A DNA stretch of 64,000 nucleotides from contig CAIVPF010000087.1 of the NCBI GenBank assembly GCA_903907745.1, forward strand, positions 50,134 to 114,133, given 5' to 3'. The notes beneath the pieces are model-generated. The model was not told the origin of the DNA, ran no database searches, and saw nothing but the letters and a program-made list of their open reading frames with translations. Source of the DNA: an uncultured Cytophagaceae bacterium (GTDB taxonomy: Bacteria; Bacteroidota; Bacteroidia; Cytophagales; Spirosomataceae). Within the stretch, counting starts at the first letter, position 1, and each line of letters opens with the position of its first letter. Made by a program: the position numbers and the translations under genes. Shown here in pieces: positions 44,645 through 54,745 of the stretch.

Positions 44645-45700
44645 ATGCGCTTCATTTCCCCACGAAATAATGATTTCCCTGACCCTGTTTCTGATTTTGA
44701 AGCAGCCGTTTTTTCTTTTTGTCGGGAATGGAATGCGGGAAAGGCGCATTTTATGTTTCATTCATCGGGATCAACGGGTAAGCCCAAATCCATTGAATTA
44801 TCCCGCGATCAAATGGCTTGTTCGGCTAAACTTACCGGAGCATGGCTTTCTCTTAACTCAAGGGATATCGCATTAATGGCACTTCCCGTGGAATATATTG
44901 CTGGGGCCATGGTTTTGGTAAGAGCTTTGGAATTGGATTTAGATGTACTTTTAGTGGATCCTTGTCAAAATCCCTTATTACATCTAGGTAATCATCAGGT
45001 TCATTTAGCCTCATTTGTTCCAACGCAATGGGCTACAATTCTTTCCTCTTCTGTTGACCTATTGTCCATATTTTCAAATGCCAAAGGAATATTATTGGGC
45101 GGAGCTTCTTTGGATCCTGAGCTTGAAAAGAGGTCGAGTGCCCTTAATTTGCCTATTTTTCATACTTATGGAATGACAGAAACGGTATCTCATGTGGCTT
45201 TCCGAGATGTACGCCTAGGGGACGAAATATATTCGCCGTTGCCTAGGGTTCAGATTCGATTAAACGAAAGGGGATGTTTATGCATTTCAGGGCCGATGAC
45301 AGGCCAAGCATGGGTGGAAACCCAGGATATGGTCCAACTAGTGGATGCGAATTCATTTAGGTTTTTAGGTCGGGCTGATCGAGTCATTAATTCCGGAGGA
45401 AAAAAGATATTTCCAGATGTTGTCGAGAAATGGGTGCATGCCTATCGAATGGCCCAAGATTGGAAAGGAGATTTGATGATGGTAGGAATCCCAGATCAAT
45501 TTTATGGACAAAAGGCGGTGTTATTTTCGACTATTGATTTGGATGTTGATAAAAAAAATCAACTAATTGATTTTTTAAAGACGAAAATACCCTCTGAGGA
45601 TTGTCCAAAGGATATTATATTTATATCTCATTTTGAACTTTTGCCGAATGGTAAAATTGATGCTTTGAAAACCGTAGCTTTGTATCTAGAAAGACCCTAA
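44645..45700 (+). CDS. menE: MenE, o-succinylbenzoate-CoA ligase
   Basis: A 351-residue short ANL-superfamily ligase that activates o-succinylbenzoate with ATP and CoA, giving the MenB substrate. Motifs: HSSGSTGKPKSIELS (P-loop, about 38-52), SVPTQW-like SFVPTQWATIL, HTYGMTETVSHVAF (about 175) and FLGRADRVINSGGKKIFP (hinge, about 238-255), with a C-terminal LPNGKIDALK lysine motif. It is about 100 residues shorter than E. coli MenE because the N-terminus is reduced, as in other Bacteroidota. Back to back with the menB operon, 2 bases before a hypothetical gene. Confidence 0.92.
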   Translation: MRFISPRNNDFPDPVSDFEAAVFSFCREWNAGKAHFMFHSSGSTGKPKSIELSRDQMACSAKLTGAWLSLNSRDIALMALPVEYIAGAMVLVRALELDLDVLLVDPCQNPLLHLGNHQVHLASFVPTQWATILSSSVDLLSIFSNAKGILLGGASLDPELEKRSSALNLPIFHTYGMTETVSHVAFRDVRLGDEIYSPLPRVQIRLNERGCLCISGPMTGQAWVETQDMVQLVDANSFRFLGRADRVINSGGKKIFPDVVEKWVHAYRMAQDWKGDLMMVGIPDQFYGQKAVLFSTIDLDVDKKNQLIDFLKTKIPSEDCPKDIIFISHFELLPNGKIDALKTVALYLERP

Positions 45701-45702
45701 TT

Positions 45703-46464
45703 ATGCCAAATCCTTTGGAACAATCCTTTACGCTATTTTATGAAAGTCCGAATAATGTACCTCCTCCCTATCATTTGGAGGCGGTTTTCCGGTTTTCAGA
45801 TTTTTTAAGTCCTAATCCCAAAGTTGCGATGGATATTCAATATCTAGATCGCGAGGAATTTAGCAAAGAAGAATTATTGGGTGAAGGATTGACGGAAGAA
45901 AATTCATTTCAATGGTCAGGAGCTATTTCTTTAGCTTGGCGGAATCGAATGGCTGTGAATTTTGAGAAATACAAATCAGGTTCTTGTAATCCCAAGGATG
46001 CCGAACCGTTTATTACGATGGAATTAGCGGATACAAGCACTCGGGTACCTCGTTTTTTAGAGATGGAAGAAGGGCTTATTCAAGAATTTATGCAGGCTAT
46101 TTTTGAGGTGGCGGGAAAAGAATTGCCTTTGTATTTAGGTTTTCAATTTAAGGATGAATTTGATGTTTGGAATCGATATGAAGGTGAAATGTCATTTTTC
46201 GAGTTGAATTATCGATATACGAATTCTAGCGGTCAGATAGAAGTCGTATCTGATTGGGATCAATTACAATCCTTAATGAATTTAGTTTATATAGCTGAAT
46301 TTCAATCAGATAAGGCAAAAGAAGAATTGTCAAGAAAGGAATGTTTTGCGGTATTCCCTGGCGATGGGCGATGGTATATTGCAGGAGATTCTTTGCGTAA
46401 ACCTTCGGGAAATAGTCAATATTTTGATAATTTAGAGGAAACACTTCAAAACCTATTTTCGTAA
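45703..46464 (+). CDS. Hypothetical protein between menE and an aldehyde dehydrogenase
   Basis: A 253-residue soluble protein I do not recognise. No signal peptide, no membrane helix and no familiar motif; it is acidic, with many aromatic residues and a beta-rich appearance. It starts 2 bases after menE and ends 3 bases before the aldehyde dehydrogenase gene, so it is co-transcribed with both. This tight coupling, together with normal codon use for the window, supports it being real. Involvement in quinone synthesis is possible but unproven. Confidence 0.68.
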   Translation: MPNPLEQSFTLFYESPNNVPPPYHLEAVFRFSDFLSPNPKVAMDIQYLDREEFSKEELLGEGLTEENSFQWSGAISLAWRNRMAVNFEKYKSGSCNPKDAEPFITMELADTSTRVPRFLEMEEGLIQEFMQAIFEVAGKELPLYLGFQFKDEFDVWNRYEGEMSFFELNYRYTNSSGQIEVVSDWDQLQSLMNLVYIAEFQSDKAKEELSRKECFAVFPGDGRWYIAGDSLRKPSGNSQYFDNLEETLQNLFS

Positions 46465-46467
46465 ATC

Positions 46468-47892
46468 ATGGAAATGATAAATCAACAAACGGAAGAATTA
46501 ATCGAGGAGGTCTTATATCTTCAAAAATCCTCCTTATTACGGCTTCGAAATACAAGCGCTGCTGAACGGATTTTAAAATTGAAATCCATAGAAAAGTATA
46601 TGTTGGATCACAAGCAAGAACTATTTGATGCCTTGTTTGCGGATTTCAAAAAACCGAGTTCGGAAGTAATTATAGCTGAAATGTTAGGGGTAAAAAGGGA
46701 AATAGCTCATGCGAAATCTCATTTATCCGCATGGATGAAACCTCAAAAAGTGGGAACCCCTCTCCTTTTGCTGGGAACTCAGAGCCATGTATTATATGAA
46801 CCTAAAGGTCTTTGTTTAATTATTGCGCCATGGAATTATCCGTTTAATTTGGCCATTAATCCTTTAATACACGCCATTGCTGCTGGAAATGCGGTAATTA
46901 TTAAGCCATCCGAATTAAGCCCCAATACCTCAGCTTTTATAAAAAAAATGATTTCACATTTATTTGATAAATCGGAAATAGCGGTTTTTGAAGGAGATGC
47001 TTCCGTTTCTACTTATTTATTAGCGCAACGTTTTGATCATATTTTTTTCACAGGCAGTCCGGCCATTGGAAAAATTGTCATGCGTGCTGCGGCTACCTAT
47101 TTGACATCGGTTACCTTAGAATTGGGAGGTAAATCACCTGCCATTGTAGGTCCTGAGGTTGATTTAGTTTCAAGTGTTCAAAAAATAGCTTGGGGTAAGT
47201 TTTTAAATAATGGACAAACCTGCATTGCGCCTGATTTTGTATTTGTGCATGAAAAAGTTGCTTTTTCATTCATGGAAGAGATGGAAGCCACCGTACAAAA
47301 ATTTTATAATACTGAAAATAATGGGATTGAAAAAAGTAAGGATTATGCCCGAATTGTCAATGAGCGCCATTTTCATCGGATAAAAACTTTGGTGGATGAA
47401 GCCATTTCAGAAGGAGCCAAAATCATATTTGGAGGTGAGTTTAATGAGGAGGATTGCTTCATTAGTCCAACCTTGATTAGCCATTGTACGGCTGAAATGC
47501 GAATTATGCAAGAAGAAATTTTCGGTCCGGTATTGCCAATGACGACTTATAAATCAGAAACCGAAATTGTAGATTATTTATCTGGAGAGGAAAAACCTTT
47601 GGCACTCTATGTATTTTCGAAGGATGATGTGTTTACGGAGTATATCTTAACTAATACATCCTCAGGAACAAGTGTTGTTAATGATTGTTTAATTCAATTC
47701 GGTCATACCGAATTGCCTTTTGGGGGTGTGAATCATTCCGGAATTGGTAAATCAGGTGGTAAATACGGCTTTATTGAATTTTCAAATCAAAAGTCGGTCG
47801 TTAAGCAAAATACCAATTTATTAAAGAATTTTTATCCACCATATACGTTCAAATCTAAATGGTTGATCGAGCAGGTCTTACGATGGTTTTAA
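46468..47892 (+). CDS. Aldehyde dehydrogenase (class 3/fatty aldehyde type)
   Basis: A 474-residue NAD(P)+-dependent aldehyde dehydrogenase of the ALDH3 type. Visible are APWNYPFNLAINPL (about 118), the NAD-site FFTGSPAIGK (about 195), the catalytic glutamate in TLELGGKSP (about 225) and cysteine in NNGQTCIAPDFV (about 258). The C-terminal hydrophobic/basic tail (FKSKWLIEQVLRWF) resembles the membrane-anchoring end of ALDH3A2 fatty aldehyde dehydrogenases. Possible role: oxidising long-chain aldehydes such as those made by the LuxC-type reductase. The stop overlaps the next gene by 10 bases. Confidence 0.9.
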   Translation: MEMINQQTEELIEEVLYLQKSSLLRLRNTSAAERILKLKSIEKYMLDHKQELFDALFADFKKPSSEVIIAEMLGVKREIAHAKSHLSAWMKPQKVGTPLLLLGTQSHVLYEPKGLCLIIAPWNYPFNLAINPLIHAIAAGNAVIIKPSELSPNTSAFIKKMISHLFDKSEIAVFEGDASVSTYLLAQRFDHIFFTGSPAIGKIVMRAAATYLTSVTLELGGKSPAIVGPEVDLVSSVQKIAWGKFLNNGQTCIAPDFVFVHEKVAFSFMEEMEATVQKFYNTENNGIEKSKDYARIVNERHFHRIKTLVDEAISEGAKIIFGGEFNEEDCFISPTLISHCTAEMRIMQEEIFGPVLPMTTYKSETEIVDYLSGEEKPLALYVFSKDDVFTEYILTNTSSGTSVVNDCLIQFGHTELPFGGVNHSGIGKSGGKYGFIEFSNQKSVVKQNTNLLKNFYPPYTFKSKWLIEQVLRWF

Positions 47893-50678
47893 GGTTTATT
47901 TTTTGTTTTTTATTTTTGGCTGTTTTAACCACTAAGGCGCAGAGTCTCTATCCTATTTTGGATCAAAATCCTGCATCTCTATCATTTAGGCAAATTTCTC
48001 TAAGTAAAAGTCCGATCAAAATTATTTATCCAAGTGGCGCTGATTCGCTAGCTCAGGTTACGGCTAATTATGTAAATCGGAATATTCTTCAAGTTGGTGA
48101 AGGTATCCTCACTAGTTTACATCCTTGGAAGATTGTCCTTCAAAATCAAGGAGTGGTTTCGAATGGTTTTGTCAGTTTATTTGCGCCAAGATCAGAATTT
48201 TTGAGTACGCCTAGCCAAGATGCTAGTTTACAGGGAAATAATGATTGGCTAGGCCTTTTGGTTTCCCATGAATCTCGACATTTATATCAAAATGAATTAG
48301 GAAGAAAAGGTCTGGGTTCTTTATTTAGAACATTTTGGGGAAGCAATGGACAAGGCCTGTATTCAAATTTAATGATTCCTAATTGGTTATGGGAAGGCGA
48401 TGCCGTCGAAACGGAAACTCGCGTGAATGGGTTTGGTCGTTCACGCATTCCGCAATTTCAAATGCCTTTAAACTCATATTTATTGGAATATGGCATTCCG
48501 CATTATGCTAAATTGATGGGGAAATCCTACCGAGAATTGGTTCCCAATCATTATGTATTCGGTCAATTTTTTAGTTCTAAATTAATTCAAAGCTATGGAA
48601 ATCAAGTTATTGGTGATTTATGGATTAAAAGTCTTCAACAACCAAGTTTGTTTTCCTTTTCTAAACACGTAAAAGAACTAACATCAAAAAATATAGATGT
48701 ATGGTCTTCTTACGTGTTACAAAAACATATTGATTCATTGCGTGCTTTTGAGTTTGGGAAAAATATTCAAGGGGAACCGATTAGTCCAAAAGTTAAAAAA
48801 GGATTTACAGAATATGAATTTCCAGTTTGGGTAGCCCCATCGCGTATTATCGCTATTAAATCGGGTATTTCAACGATTCCTACCTTAGTTTCCATCGAAA
48901 ATGGTCATGAAAAAACGCTAACGAGGCTTGGTCCATTTTATCCAAGTGGCATGCTTTCTGCTTCGAGGCAATTTGTAGTTTGGTCTGAAATCACTTTTCA
49001 TAAGCGTTGGGCTCAAAAACAAGGTGCTCGTGTGGTAATTTTTGATTTGTTGACGGGTTTAAAAAGCTACATAGACAATCAGCAGAAATGGATATGCCCT
49101 AGTATAAGTACGGATGGAAATTACCTCTCTGTTTTGGTTCAAAGTGATGAAGGCACATCTTGGATCTTGATTTTAGATCGTAAAACACAAAAAATTATTA
49201 CGCAAATCAACCCAGAGGCAGGTGCACAATTTTTGCATCCAAGGCTGTCTAATGAAGGCAGGTTGGTATACATTAAATTAAAAAACCAGCAAAAATCGAT
49301 CGTAATTTATGATTGGCGAAAGCATGTTAAAACGATTGAAAAATCGTTTGGTTTCGAAAATATAGCATCAGCCCTTCTTAATGATTCTTTAGTATATTTT
49401 AATCGTCCCTGGCAAGGACGTGATCAGATATCCGCTTGGAATTATGTAAATGGAACAGAATATATTTGTAGCCAGTCCAATTTTGGTGCTTATTCAGCTT
49501 CAATTCAAGAAGGTAAATTAATATATGCACAATATAGTGCGAAAGGAAATAGTGTTGTTTCCTCTACTTCCAAAACTACCGTTAGTTCGCCTGTTATACA
49601 ACCTGTTGTGACCAAAGAATTCGTTCCAGAGACCTTTAAAACAAAGCCCTATAGTAAATTGAATTTAATCAATATCTATTCTTGGGGGCCTTATGTGAGT
49701 TCTTCTGGAAATAAAATCGAGTTAAGTGTTCTTTCCAAGAATGTAACCAATACATTACAAGTGGGTGCTGGATATCAATGGGACGCGAATGAACGGACGG
49801 GAACTCAATTTGTTAAGGGATCTTTCCAGGGATGGTGGCCTGTCATTGATTTTTTGGCCCAACAAGGAGGTCGGCAAACTCAAATTTATTTAGATCGAAA
49901 ATTGCCTTATGATTCATTGAGAACAGATCAATGGATACAAAGAAAAATGGATATAGGCATTCGTTTGCCTTTTAATTTAACGCATAGTGCATTTCAGGAA
50001 AATTTAACTTGGTCTAGTACCTATAGTATTTTCCAGGTTGAGGGATATGATTTACCCAAAAGATATCGGTCCGAAGCATTTGATGGAACTTATAGCTCCA
50101 TGAACCATTCATTGTCGTATAATAAAATGCTGAATAAATCTTTGTTGGATTTGCAATCTAAATGGGGAATTCAGGCGAATATATATTGGACAGGCATGCC
50201 ATTTAAGCAAGAATTACAGGCTGAATTATTGGCATTTCAAGCAAGGATATTTTTACCCGGATTGTTAAATCATCATGGGCTTTCATTGCGCTTGGGTTTT
50301 CAAAAAGAAATGAAAGGAAATTATAATTTCTCAAGTCCCCTGATTTTTCCTCGTGGTTATCAATATGAGGTCTTTGATGACATGTTTTTATATGCGGTTG
50401 ATTATCGCTTTCCTATTTCAAATATGGATACTCATTTGGGTCGATATTTATATTTTACCCGTTTGAAAGGGAATCTTTTTGCAGATGGAGGTCGAGGAAA
50501 TTATATGGTTTATGGTCAGGTTCAATCACAAAATTTCCAATCCTTGGGATTTGATTTGACGAGTCAATTTCATGTGTTGCGTTTTTCGCAATCTTTTGAA
50601 TTAGGTGTTCGGGGCGTATATAAACCATTGACCGGTTCGATGGAATGGTATCCGCTGGTCCTAGATATCGGATTTTAA
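47883..50678 (+). CDS. Secreted multidomain protein: HExxH protease-like, beta-propeller-like, outer-membrane barrel
   Basis: An approximately 931-residue secreted protein starting at ATG 47883, 10 bases inside the aldehyde dehydrogenase stop. Signal peptide MVLRFIFCFLFLAVLTTKAQ. The N-terminal third has a gluzincin-like zinc motif HESRH (about 138-142) and, some 35 residues later, WEGDAVETET with the likely third ligand, as in peptidase_MA-type proteins. The middle (about 300-560) reads as TolB-like strands (LTRLGPFYPSGMLSASRQFVVW, ISTDGNYLSVL). The C-terminal 300 residues are amphipathic strands with an FPRGYQYEVFDDMFL turn and VDYRFPI, ending LDIGF, like an Omp85-type barrel. Fusion of protease, propeller and barrel is unusual. 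Function unknown. Confidence 0.8.
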   Translation: MVLRFIFCFLFLAVLTTKAQSLYPILDQNPASLSFRQISLSKSPIKIIYPSGADSLAQVTANYVNRNILQVGEGILTSLHPWKIVLQNQGVVSNGFVSLFAPRSEFLSTPSQDASLQGNNDWLGLLVSHESRHLYQNELGRKGLGSLFRTFWGSNGQGLYSNLMIPNWLWEGDAVETETRVNGFGRSRIPQFQMPLNSYLLEYGIPHYAKLMGKSYRELVPNHYVFGQFFSSKLIQSYGNQVIGDLWIKSLQQPSLFSFSKHVKELTSKNIDVWSSYVLQKHIDSLRAFEFGKNIQGEPISPKVKKGFTEYEFPVWVAPSRIIAIKSGISTIPTLVSIENGHEKTLTRLGPFYPSGMLSASRQFVVWSEITFHKRWAQKQGARVVIFDLLTGLKSYIDNQQKWICPSISTDGNYLSVLVQSDEGTSWILILDRKTQKIITQINPEAGAQFLHPRLSNEGRLVYIKLKNQQKSIVIYDWRKHVKTIEKSFGFENIASALLNDSLVYFNRPWQGRDQISAWNYVNGTEYICSQSNFGAYSASIQEGKLIYAQYSAKGNSVVSSTSKTTVSSPVIQPVVTKEFVPETFKTKPYSKLNLINIYSWGPYVSSSGNKIELSVLSKNVTNTLQVGAGYQWDANERTGTQFVKGSFQGWWPVIDFLAQQGGRQTQIYLDRKLPYDSLRTDQWIQRKMDIGIRLPFNLTHSAFQENLTWSSTYSIFQVEGYDLPKRYRSEAFDGTYSSMNHSLSYNKMLNKSLLDLQSKWGIQANIYWTGMPFKQELQAELLAFQARIFLPGLLNHHGLSLRLGFQKEMKGNYNFSSPLIFPRGYQYEVFDDMFLYAVDYRFPISNMDTHLGRYLYFTRLKGNLFADGGRGNYMVYGQVQSQNFQSLGFDLTSQFHVLRFSQSFELGVRGVYKPLTGSMEWYPLVLDIGF

Positions 50679-51760
50679 TGAGAAATATTCTTTTATTTTT
50701 CCTATTCTGTCCGACTTTGTTTTCATGTCAAAACACAGGTGATGTTAAAGGTGAGAGCATTCCCCCCTATGCCGTCTATCTGAATAAACAAGATCCTGCA
50801 AAGGTTATAGCATTTACTAGTCAATTGCTCGAGGAGCAGGTAAATTCATCGCTATTTTATCTTCGAGCCAAAGCCTATTATGACCTTCATGCCTATAAAA
50901 AAGCTTATTTGGATATTAATAAAGCGTTAGAAATAGTGCCAAGTGATTTAGATTATTTATTTCTTTCAGCCCAAATAAAATTTAATTTAGAATTATACCA
51001 AGAAGCATTAGAAGATGCGCATATCGTGGAATCTGCTGGGGTTCATAGGTTATCACTTTGGAATTTGTTGGCTCAAATTCATTTATTTCTACACCGTCCC
51101 GCGCTTGTTCAATTTTATATTCAAAAATCTAATAAAGAAGGGATTTCAAATGAATATTTTAAGATTCAAATGGCTAATTCCCGACTAGCATTTATGGATA
51201 GTTTATCATTTGATAAACGATATTTCGTCCTATCAGATGAAGAAGGCAAGGACCCATTATTACATAGGCTTCAATTGGAGTCCAATATGTTAAGTATGCC
51301 TGCTATCATGTTTCAATCTGCGATATTGACCGAAATGAAGAAATACCCCTTAGATCCTCATTTGCTCAGGATTTGGGCTAGATTTTTAGTCAAAATAGGT
51401 AAATATGAATTAGCAGATCAGGTATATCAACAAGTGAATGTACAGTTTGTTGATAATTTTAAATTTAGATTCGAATTGGCCCAATTTTATATGAGGATTC
51501 GTAATTATCCAAAGGCCTTGGCTGTATTGGAAACTATTCCCCTCAATTTTCTACAATTCAATGAAGTTTTATGGTTAAAATCTTTGCTTTGGGGTTATAT
51601 GGGAAATAAAACCGCAAATTTGGCTGTATTGGATTCTGGTATTCAATTATTTTCGAGGGATTATCGTTTCTTAGGAGCAAAGAATCGATTATTAGGAAAA
51701 AAAATTGATTCCACACAGGTCATGCAAGATTCATTATCCAATGTGCCCCGTGAATTTTGA
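50678..51760 (+). CDS. TPR-repeat lipoprotein
   Basis: An approximately 360-residue protein starting at ATG 50678, which shares one base with the previous stop (TAATG). The lipoprotein signal ends [10 protein letters not shown], with the lipidated cysteine near residue 17. Tetratricopeptide repeats follow (for example [25 protein letters not shown], about 62-86, and similar 34-residue units at about 96-130 and 265-300). A periplasmic membrane-anchored scaffold is inferred, possibly serving the barrel protein upstream, with which it is translationally coupled. Confidence 0.78.
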   Translation: MRNILLFFLFCPTLFSCQNTGDVKGESIPPYAVYLNKQDPAKVIAFTSQLLEEQVNSSLFYLRAKAYYDLHAYKKAYLDINKALEIVPSDLDYLFLSAQIKFNLELYQEALEDAHIVESAGVHRLSLWNLLAQIHLFLHRPALVQFYIQKSNKEGISNEYFKIQMANSRLAFMDSLSFDKRYFVLSDEEGKDPLLHRLQLESNMLSMPAIMFQSAILTEMKKYPLDPHLLRIWARFLVKIGKYELADQVYQQVNVQFVDNFKFRFELAQFYMRIRNYPKALAVLETIPLNFLQFNEVLWLKSLLWGYMGNKTANLAVLDSGIQLFSRDYRFLGAKNRLLGKKIDSTQVMQDSLSNVPREF

Positions 51761-51771
51761 GCTTAAATTCG

Positions 51772-51779
51772 TACATTTG
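51772..51779 (+). promoter_or_regulatory. -7 box for thrS
   Basis: TACATTTG, a perfect TAnnTTTG, 17 bases before the thrS ATG at 51796; it lies just after the lipoprotein stop. Confidence 0.5.
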
Positions 51780-51795
51780 TGCAAAATTTTTTACA

Positions 51796-53736
51796 ATGAT
51801 TAAAATTACCTTTCCAGATGGACAAGTTCGCGAATTCGAAGTAGGAATTACGGCGAATGAGATTGCGATGCAGATTTCTGAGGGTTTGGCGCGTAATGTG
51901 TTGGCCGCAAAATTAAATGATGACGTGGTGGATTCTTCCACGCCTATTTTGGAAGATTCTGCTTTACAGTTATTAACTTGGAATGATGCGGATGGTAAAA
52001 AGACTTTTTGGCATTCCTCAGCCCATTTATTAGCTGAAGCCATTGAAGCGCTTTATCCTGGAACAAAGTTTGGCATAGGTCCGGCTATTGAACAAGGTTT
52101 TTATTATGATATCGATTTAGGGGAACAGGAGTTTGGTTCTGAACAATTTAAGGCGATTGAGGATAAAATGTTGGAATTAGCTCGTTTGAAGCAAGAATAC
52201 CAACGAAAAGAAGTTTCCAAAACAGATGCCATTGCCTACTTTCAAGCGAAAGGTGATGAATATAAATTAGAATTATTAGAGGGCCTATCAGACGGTTCGA
52301 TCACCTTTTATAGCCAAGGGAATTTTACGGATTTATGTAAGGGTCCACATATTCCACAAACAGGGTTTATTAAGTCAGTAAAATTATTGAGTGTGGCAGG
52401 CGCCTATTGGCGTGGGGATGAAAAGCGAAAGCAAATGACCCGTATTTATGCCATCACTTTTCCAAAGGCAAAAGAATTAGAGGAATATTTGACCTTATTA
52501 GAAGAGGCTAAACGCCGTGATCACCGGAAATTGGGTAAGGAATTAGAATTATTTGCATTTTCTGAAAAAGTAGGTATGGGATTGCCCTTGTGGTTACCTA
52601 AAGGAACTTTGTTAAGAGAACGTCTTGAGAATTTTTTACGGAGAGCGCAAGTACGTGCAGGTTATTCGCCTGTGATAACTCCTCACATAGCGAGCAAGGA
52701 ATTATATGTCACCTCAGGACATTATGCGAAGTATGGGAAAGATTCGTTCCAACCCATTCGTACTCCGGATGAGGGCGAAGAGTTTTTCTTAAAACCAATG
52801 AACTGTCCGCATCATTGTGAAATATATAAAACGAAGCCGCGTAGTTACAAAGATTTGCCCTTGCGATTGGCCGAGTTTGGTACGGTATATCGATATGAAC
52901 AATCAGGAGAATTACATGGATTGACGCGGGTTCGAGGATTTACACAGGATGATGCGCATATTTTTTGTCGACCTGATCAAGTGGAAGAGGAATTCATGAA
53001 GGTGATTGATTTAGTTTTATATGTATTTAAAGCTCTAGGCTTTCATGAATATTCAGCCCAAATTTCTCTCCGAGATAAAGAAAATCGAGAAAAGTATATA
53101 GGCAATGATGAGGATTGGGATCGCGCGGAAGCTTCGATTATTCGCTCGGCAGATGCGAAGGGACTTCCAACGGTTATTGAATATGGCGAAGCAGCATTTT
53201 ATGGCCCCAAATTGGATTTCATGGTGCGCGATGCCTTGGGCCGTAAATGGCAATTGGGAACTATTCAGGTAGATTATCAATTACCTCAACGATTCGAGTT
53301 AGAATATACTGGTTCAGATAATGCAAAGCATCGTCCTGTGATGATTCACCGGGCGCCTTTTGGCTCATTAGAACGATTTGTAGCTATTTTGATAGAAAAT
53401 ACGGCGGGTAATTTCCCATTGTGGTTATCGCCTGATCAATTGGCCGTCTTGCCTATTTCGGAGAAATATGAAGATTATGCCAATGAAATTTATTTACGTT
53501 TACAGGAAAAAGATTTACGAGGCTATGTGGATCACCGAGACGAAAAGATTGGGCGTAAAATTAGGGATGCAGAAGTTAGTAAGGTGCCTTTTATGATTGT
53601 GGTAGGGGAAAAAGAGCAAGCGGAAGGCTTGGTGAGTATACGTAAAAAGGGACAGGGTGATTTAGGCTCAATGAGTGTAGATGCTTTCATTAACTTGGCT
53701 CAGGAGGAGATAGCCCAACTGACAGTGGATAAGTAA
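51796..53736 (+). CDS. thrS: Threonyl-tRNA synthetase
   Basis: A 646-residue class IIa synthetase. Domains: N-terminal TGS (1-62, [17 protein letters not shown]), the editing domain with [16 protein letters not shown] and [12 protein letters not shown], the catalytic core with motif 2 ([14 protein letters not shown]), zinc ligands in [11 protein letters not shown], and the C-terminal anticodon-binding domain. The start is 51796; the in-frame ATG at 51757 lies within the previous gene and adds 13 residues. It heads the thrS-infC-rpmI-rplT cluster found in many bacteria. Confidence 0.96.
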   Translation: MIKITFPDGQVREFEVGITANEIAMQISEGLARNVLAAKLNDDVVDSSTPILEDSALQLLTWNDADGKKTFWHSSAHLLAEAIEALYPGTKFGIGPAIEQGFYYDIDLGEQEFGSEQFKAIEDKMLELARLKQEYQRKEVSKTDAIAYFQAKGDEYKLELLEGLSDGSITFYSQGNFTDLCKGPHIPQTGFIKSVKLLSVAGAYWRGDEKRKQMTRIYAITFPKAKELEEYLTLLEEAKRRDHRKLGKELELFAFSEKVGMGLPLWLPKGTLLRERLENFLRRAQVRAGYSPVITPHIASKELYVTSGHYAKYGKDSFQPIRTPDEGEEFFLKPMNCPHHCEIYKTKPRSYKDLPLRLAEFGTVYRYEQSGELHGLTRVRGFTQDDAHIFCRPDQVEEEFMKVIDLVLYVFKALGFHEYSAQISLRDKENREKYIGNDEDWDRAEASIIRSADAKGLPTVIEYGEAAFYGPKLDFMVRDALGRKWQLGTIQVDYQLPQRFELEYTGSDNAKHRPVMIHRAPFGSLERFVAILIENTAGNFPLWLSPDQLAVLPISEKYEDYANEIYLRLQEKDLRGYVDHRDEKIGRKIRDAEVSKVPFMIVVGEKEQAEGLVSIRKKGQGDLGSMSVDAFINLAQEEIAQLTVDK

Positions 53737-53748
53737 TTGCCTTCAATT

Positions 53749-53780
53749 TTTGCAATTCCGTTAAAAATGCTTTAGATTTC
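53749..53780 (+). promoter_or_regulatory. Promoter of infC
   Basis: TTTG at 53749-53752, 20 bases, then TAGATTTC (one mismatch to TAnnTTTG) at 53773-53780, 37 bases before the ATG. Confidence 0.45.
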
Positions 53781-53816
53781 GAATTGATTCAAATAAAATA
53801 AAACAAAATTATATTT

Positions 53817-54377
53817 ATGGCTTTACGCCCCAATAACAATTACCGAGGAAACCGAAGAGAAGAAGAACCGTATCGAATTAATCAATTGATTCGTGGTGTT
53901 GAAGAAGTTCGTTTAGTAGGCGAAAATGTAGAACAAGGAGTATACGAATTCTCAAAGGCCATCGCCATGGCTGAAGCTCAAAGTCTTGATTTAGTTGAGA
54001 TTTCTCCCAATGCAGTCCCTCCTGTTTGTAAGGTTATCGATTATGCAAAGTTTAAGTATGATCAAAAGAAAAAGCAGAAAGAAATTAAGGCGAATGCCAC
54101 CAAGACAGTCATTAAAGAGATTCGTTTTGGGCCGAATACAGATGAACATGATTTCAATTTCAAATTGAAACATGCCGTTAATTTCCTCAAAGAAGGTGCA
54201 AAAGTAAAAGCCTATGTTCATTTCGTGGGTAGAACGATTGTATTTAAAGAACGAGGCGAAATGCTTTTGTTAAATTTTGCAAAGGGATTAGAGGAAGTTG
54301 GAAAACCAGACGACATGCCTAAGTTAGAAGGTAAGCGGATGAGCATCATTTTCTCGCCAAAAGCGCAAAAGAAATAA
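53817..54377 (+). CDS. infC: Translation initiation factor IF-3
   Basis: A 186-residue IF-3 with both domains: N-terminal [25 protein letters not shown] (about 18-42), linker rich in Lys, and C-terminal [25 protein letters not shown] (about 100-125). It prevents premature joining of the 50S subunit and proofreads initiator tRNA. It starts with ATG, not the rare AUU used for autoregulation in E. coli, so regulation is likely different. It is the usual neighbour of rpmI and rplT. Confidence 0.96.
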   Translation: MALRPNNNYRGNRREEEPYRINQLIRGVEEVRLVGENVEQGVYEFSKAIAMAEAQSLDLVEISPNAVPPVCKVIDYAKFKYDQKKKQKEIKANATKTVIKEIRFGPNTDEHDFNFKLKHAVNFLKEGAKVKAYVHFVGRTIVFKERGEMLLLNFAKGLEEVGKPDDMPKLEGKRMSIIFSPKAQKK

Positions 54378-54413
54378 TTTTAAACAATCCGTGGAATTAT
54401 AGGGTAATTTACT

Positions 54414-54421
54414 TACTTTTG
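54414..54421 (+). promoter_or_regulatory. -7 box for rpmI-rplT
   Basis: TACTTTTG, a perfect TAnnTTTG, 34 bases before the rpmI ATG. It would let rpmI-rplT be expressed independently of infC. Confidence 0.5.
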
Positions 54422-54454
54422 CGTTCCAATTTTTTACATTTAATAATTATAAGA

Positions 54455-54649
54455 ATGCCAAAAATTAAAACAAACTCTGGAGCGAAAAAGCGTTTCAAAG
54501 TAACGGGAACTGGTAAAATTAAGCGTAAACACGCTTTTCACAGCCATATCCTTACTAAAAAAACAACGAAACAAAAGCGTAATTTAGTGCACGCTACTTT
54601 AGTTTCACCCTCTGATATGGGCCGCGTAAATTTACTATTAGGTCTGTAA
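54455..54649 (+). CDS. rpmI: 50S ribosomal protein L35
   Basis: A 64-residue, very basic bL35 ([20 protein letters not shown]). The start at 54455 is set by the conserved MPKIKT N-terminus; an earlier ATG at 54419 overlaps the promoter box. It lies 85 bases before rplT; that gap contains a small open frame discussed elsewhere. Confidence 0.97.
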   Translation: MPKIKTNSGAKKRFKVTGTGKIKRKHAFHSHILTKKTTKQKRNLVHATLVSPSDMGRVNLLLGL

Positions 54650-54682
54650 GTATCAGTTTAAAGTTATTGTTAAACCAGAATA

Positions 54683-54745
54683 ATGGCAAAAAAGAGTTCA
54701 AACGAACCGCCTACATTCAAAAAACAAAAAAATTATGCCACGTAG
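54683..54745 (+). CDS. Possible 20-residue leader peptide upstream of rplT
   Basis: ATG at 54683 opens a 20-residue, lysine-rich reading frame ([20 protein letters not shown]) that ends 11 bases inside rplT in another frame. No homolog is known to me. It could be a chance open frame or a short uORF that couples translation of rplT to ribosome flow. Expression is unproven. Confidence 0.25.
   Translation: MAKKSSNEPPTFKKQKNYAT

Noticed and set aside
46449..46459. AAACCTATTTT, identical to the core of the putative nitrogen element.
   Set aside because: It lies inside a coding region and lacks the flanking blocks, so it is probably chance; it is used to limit the claim about the element.
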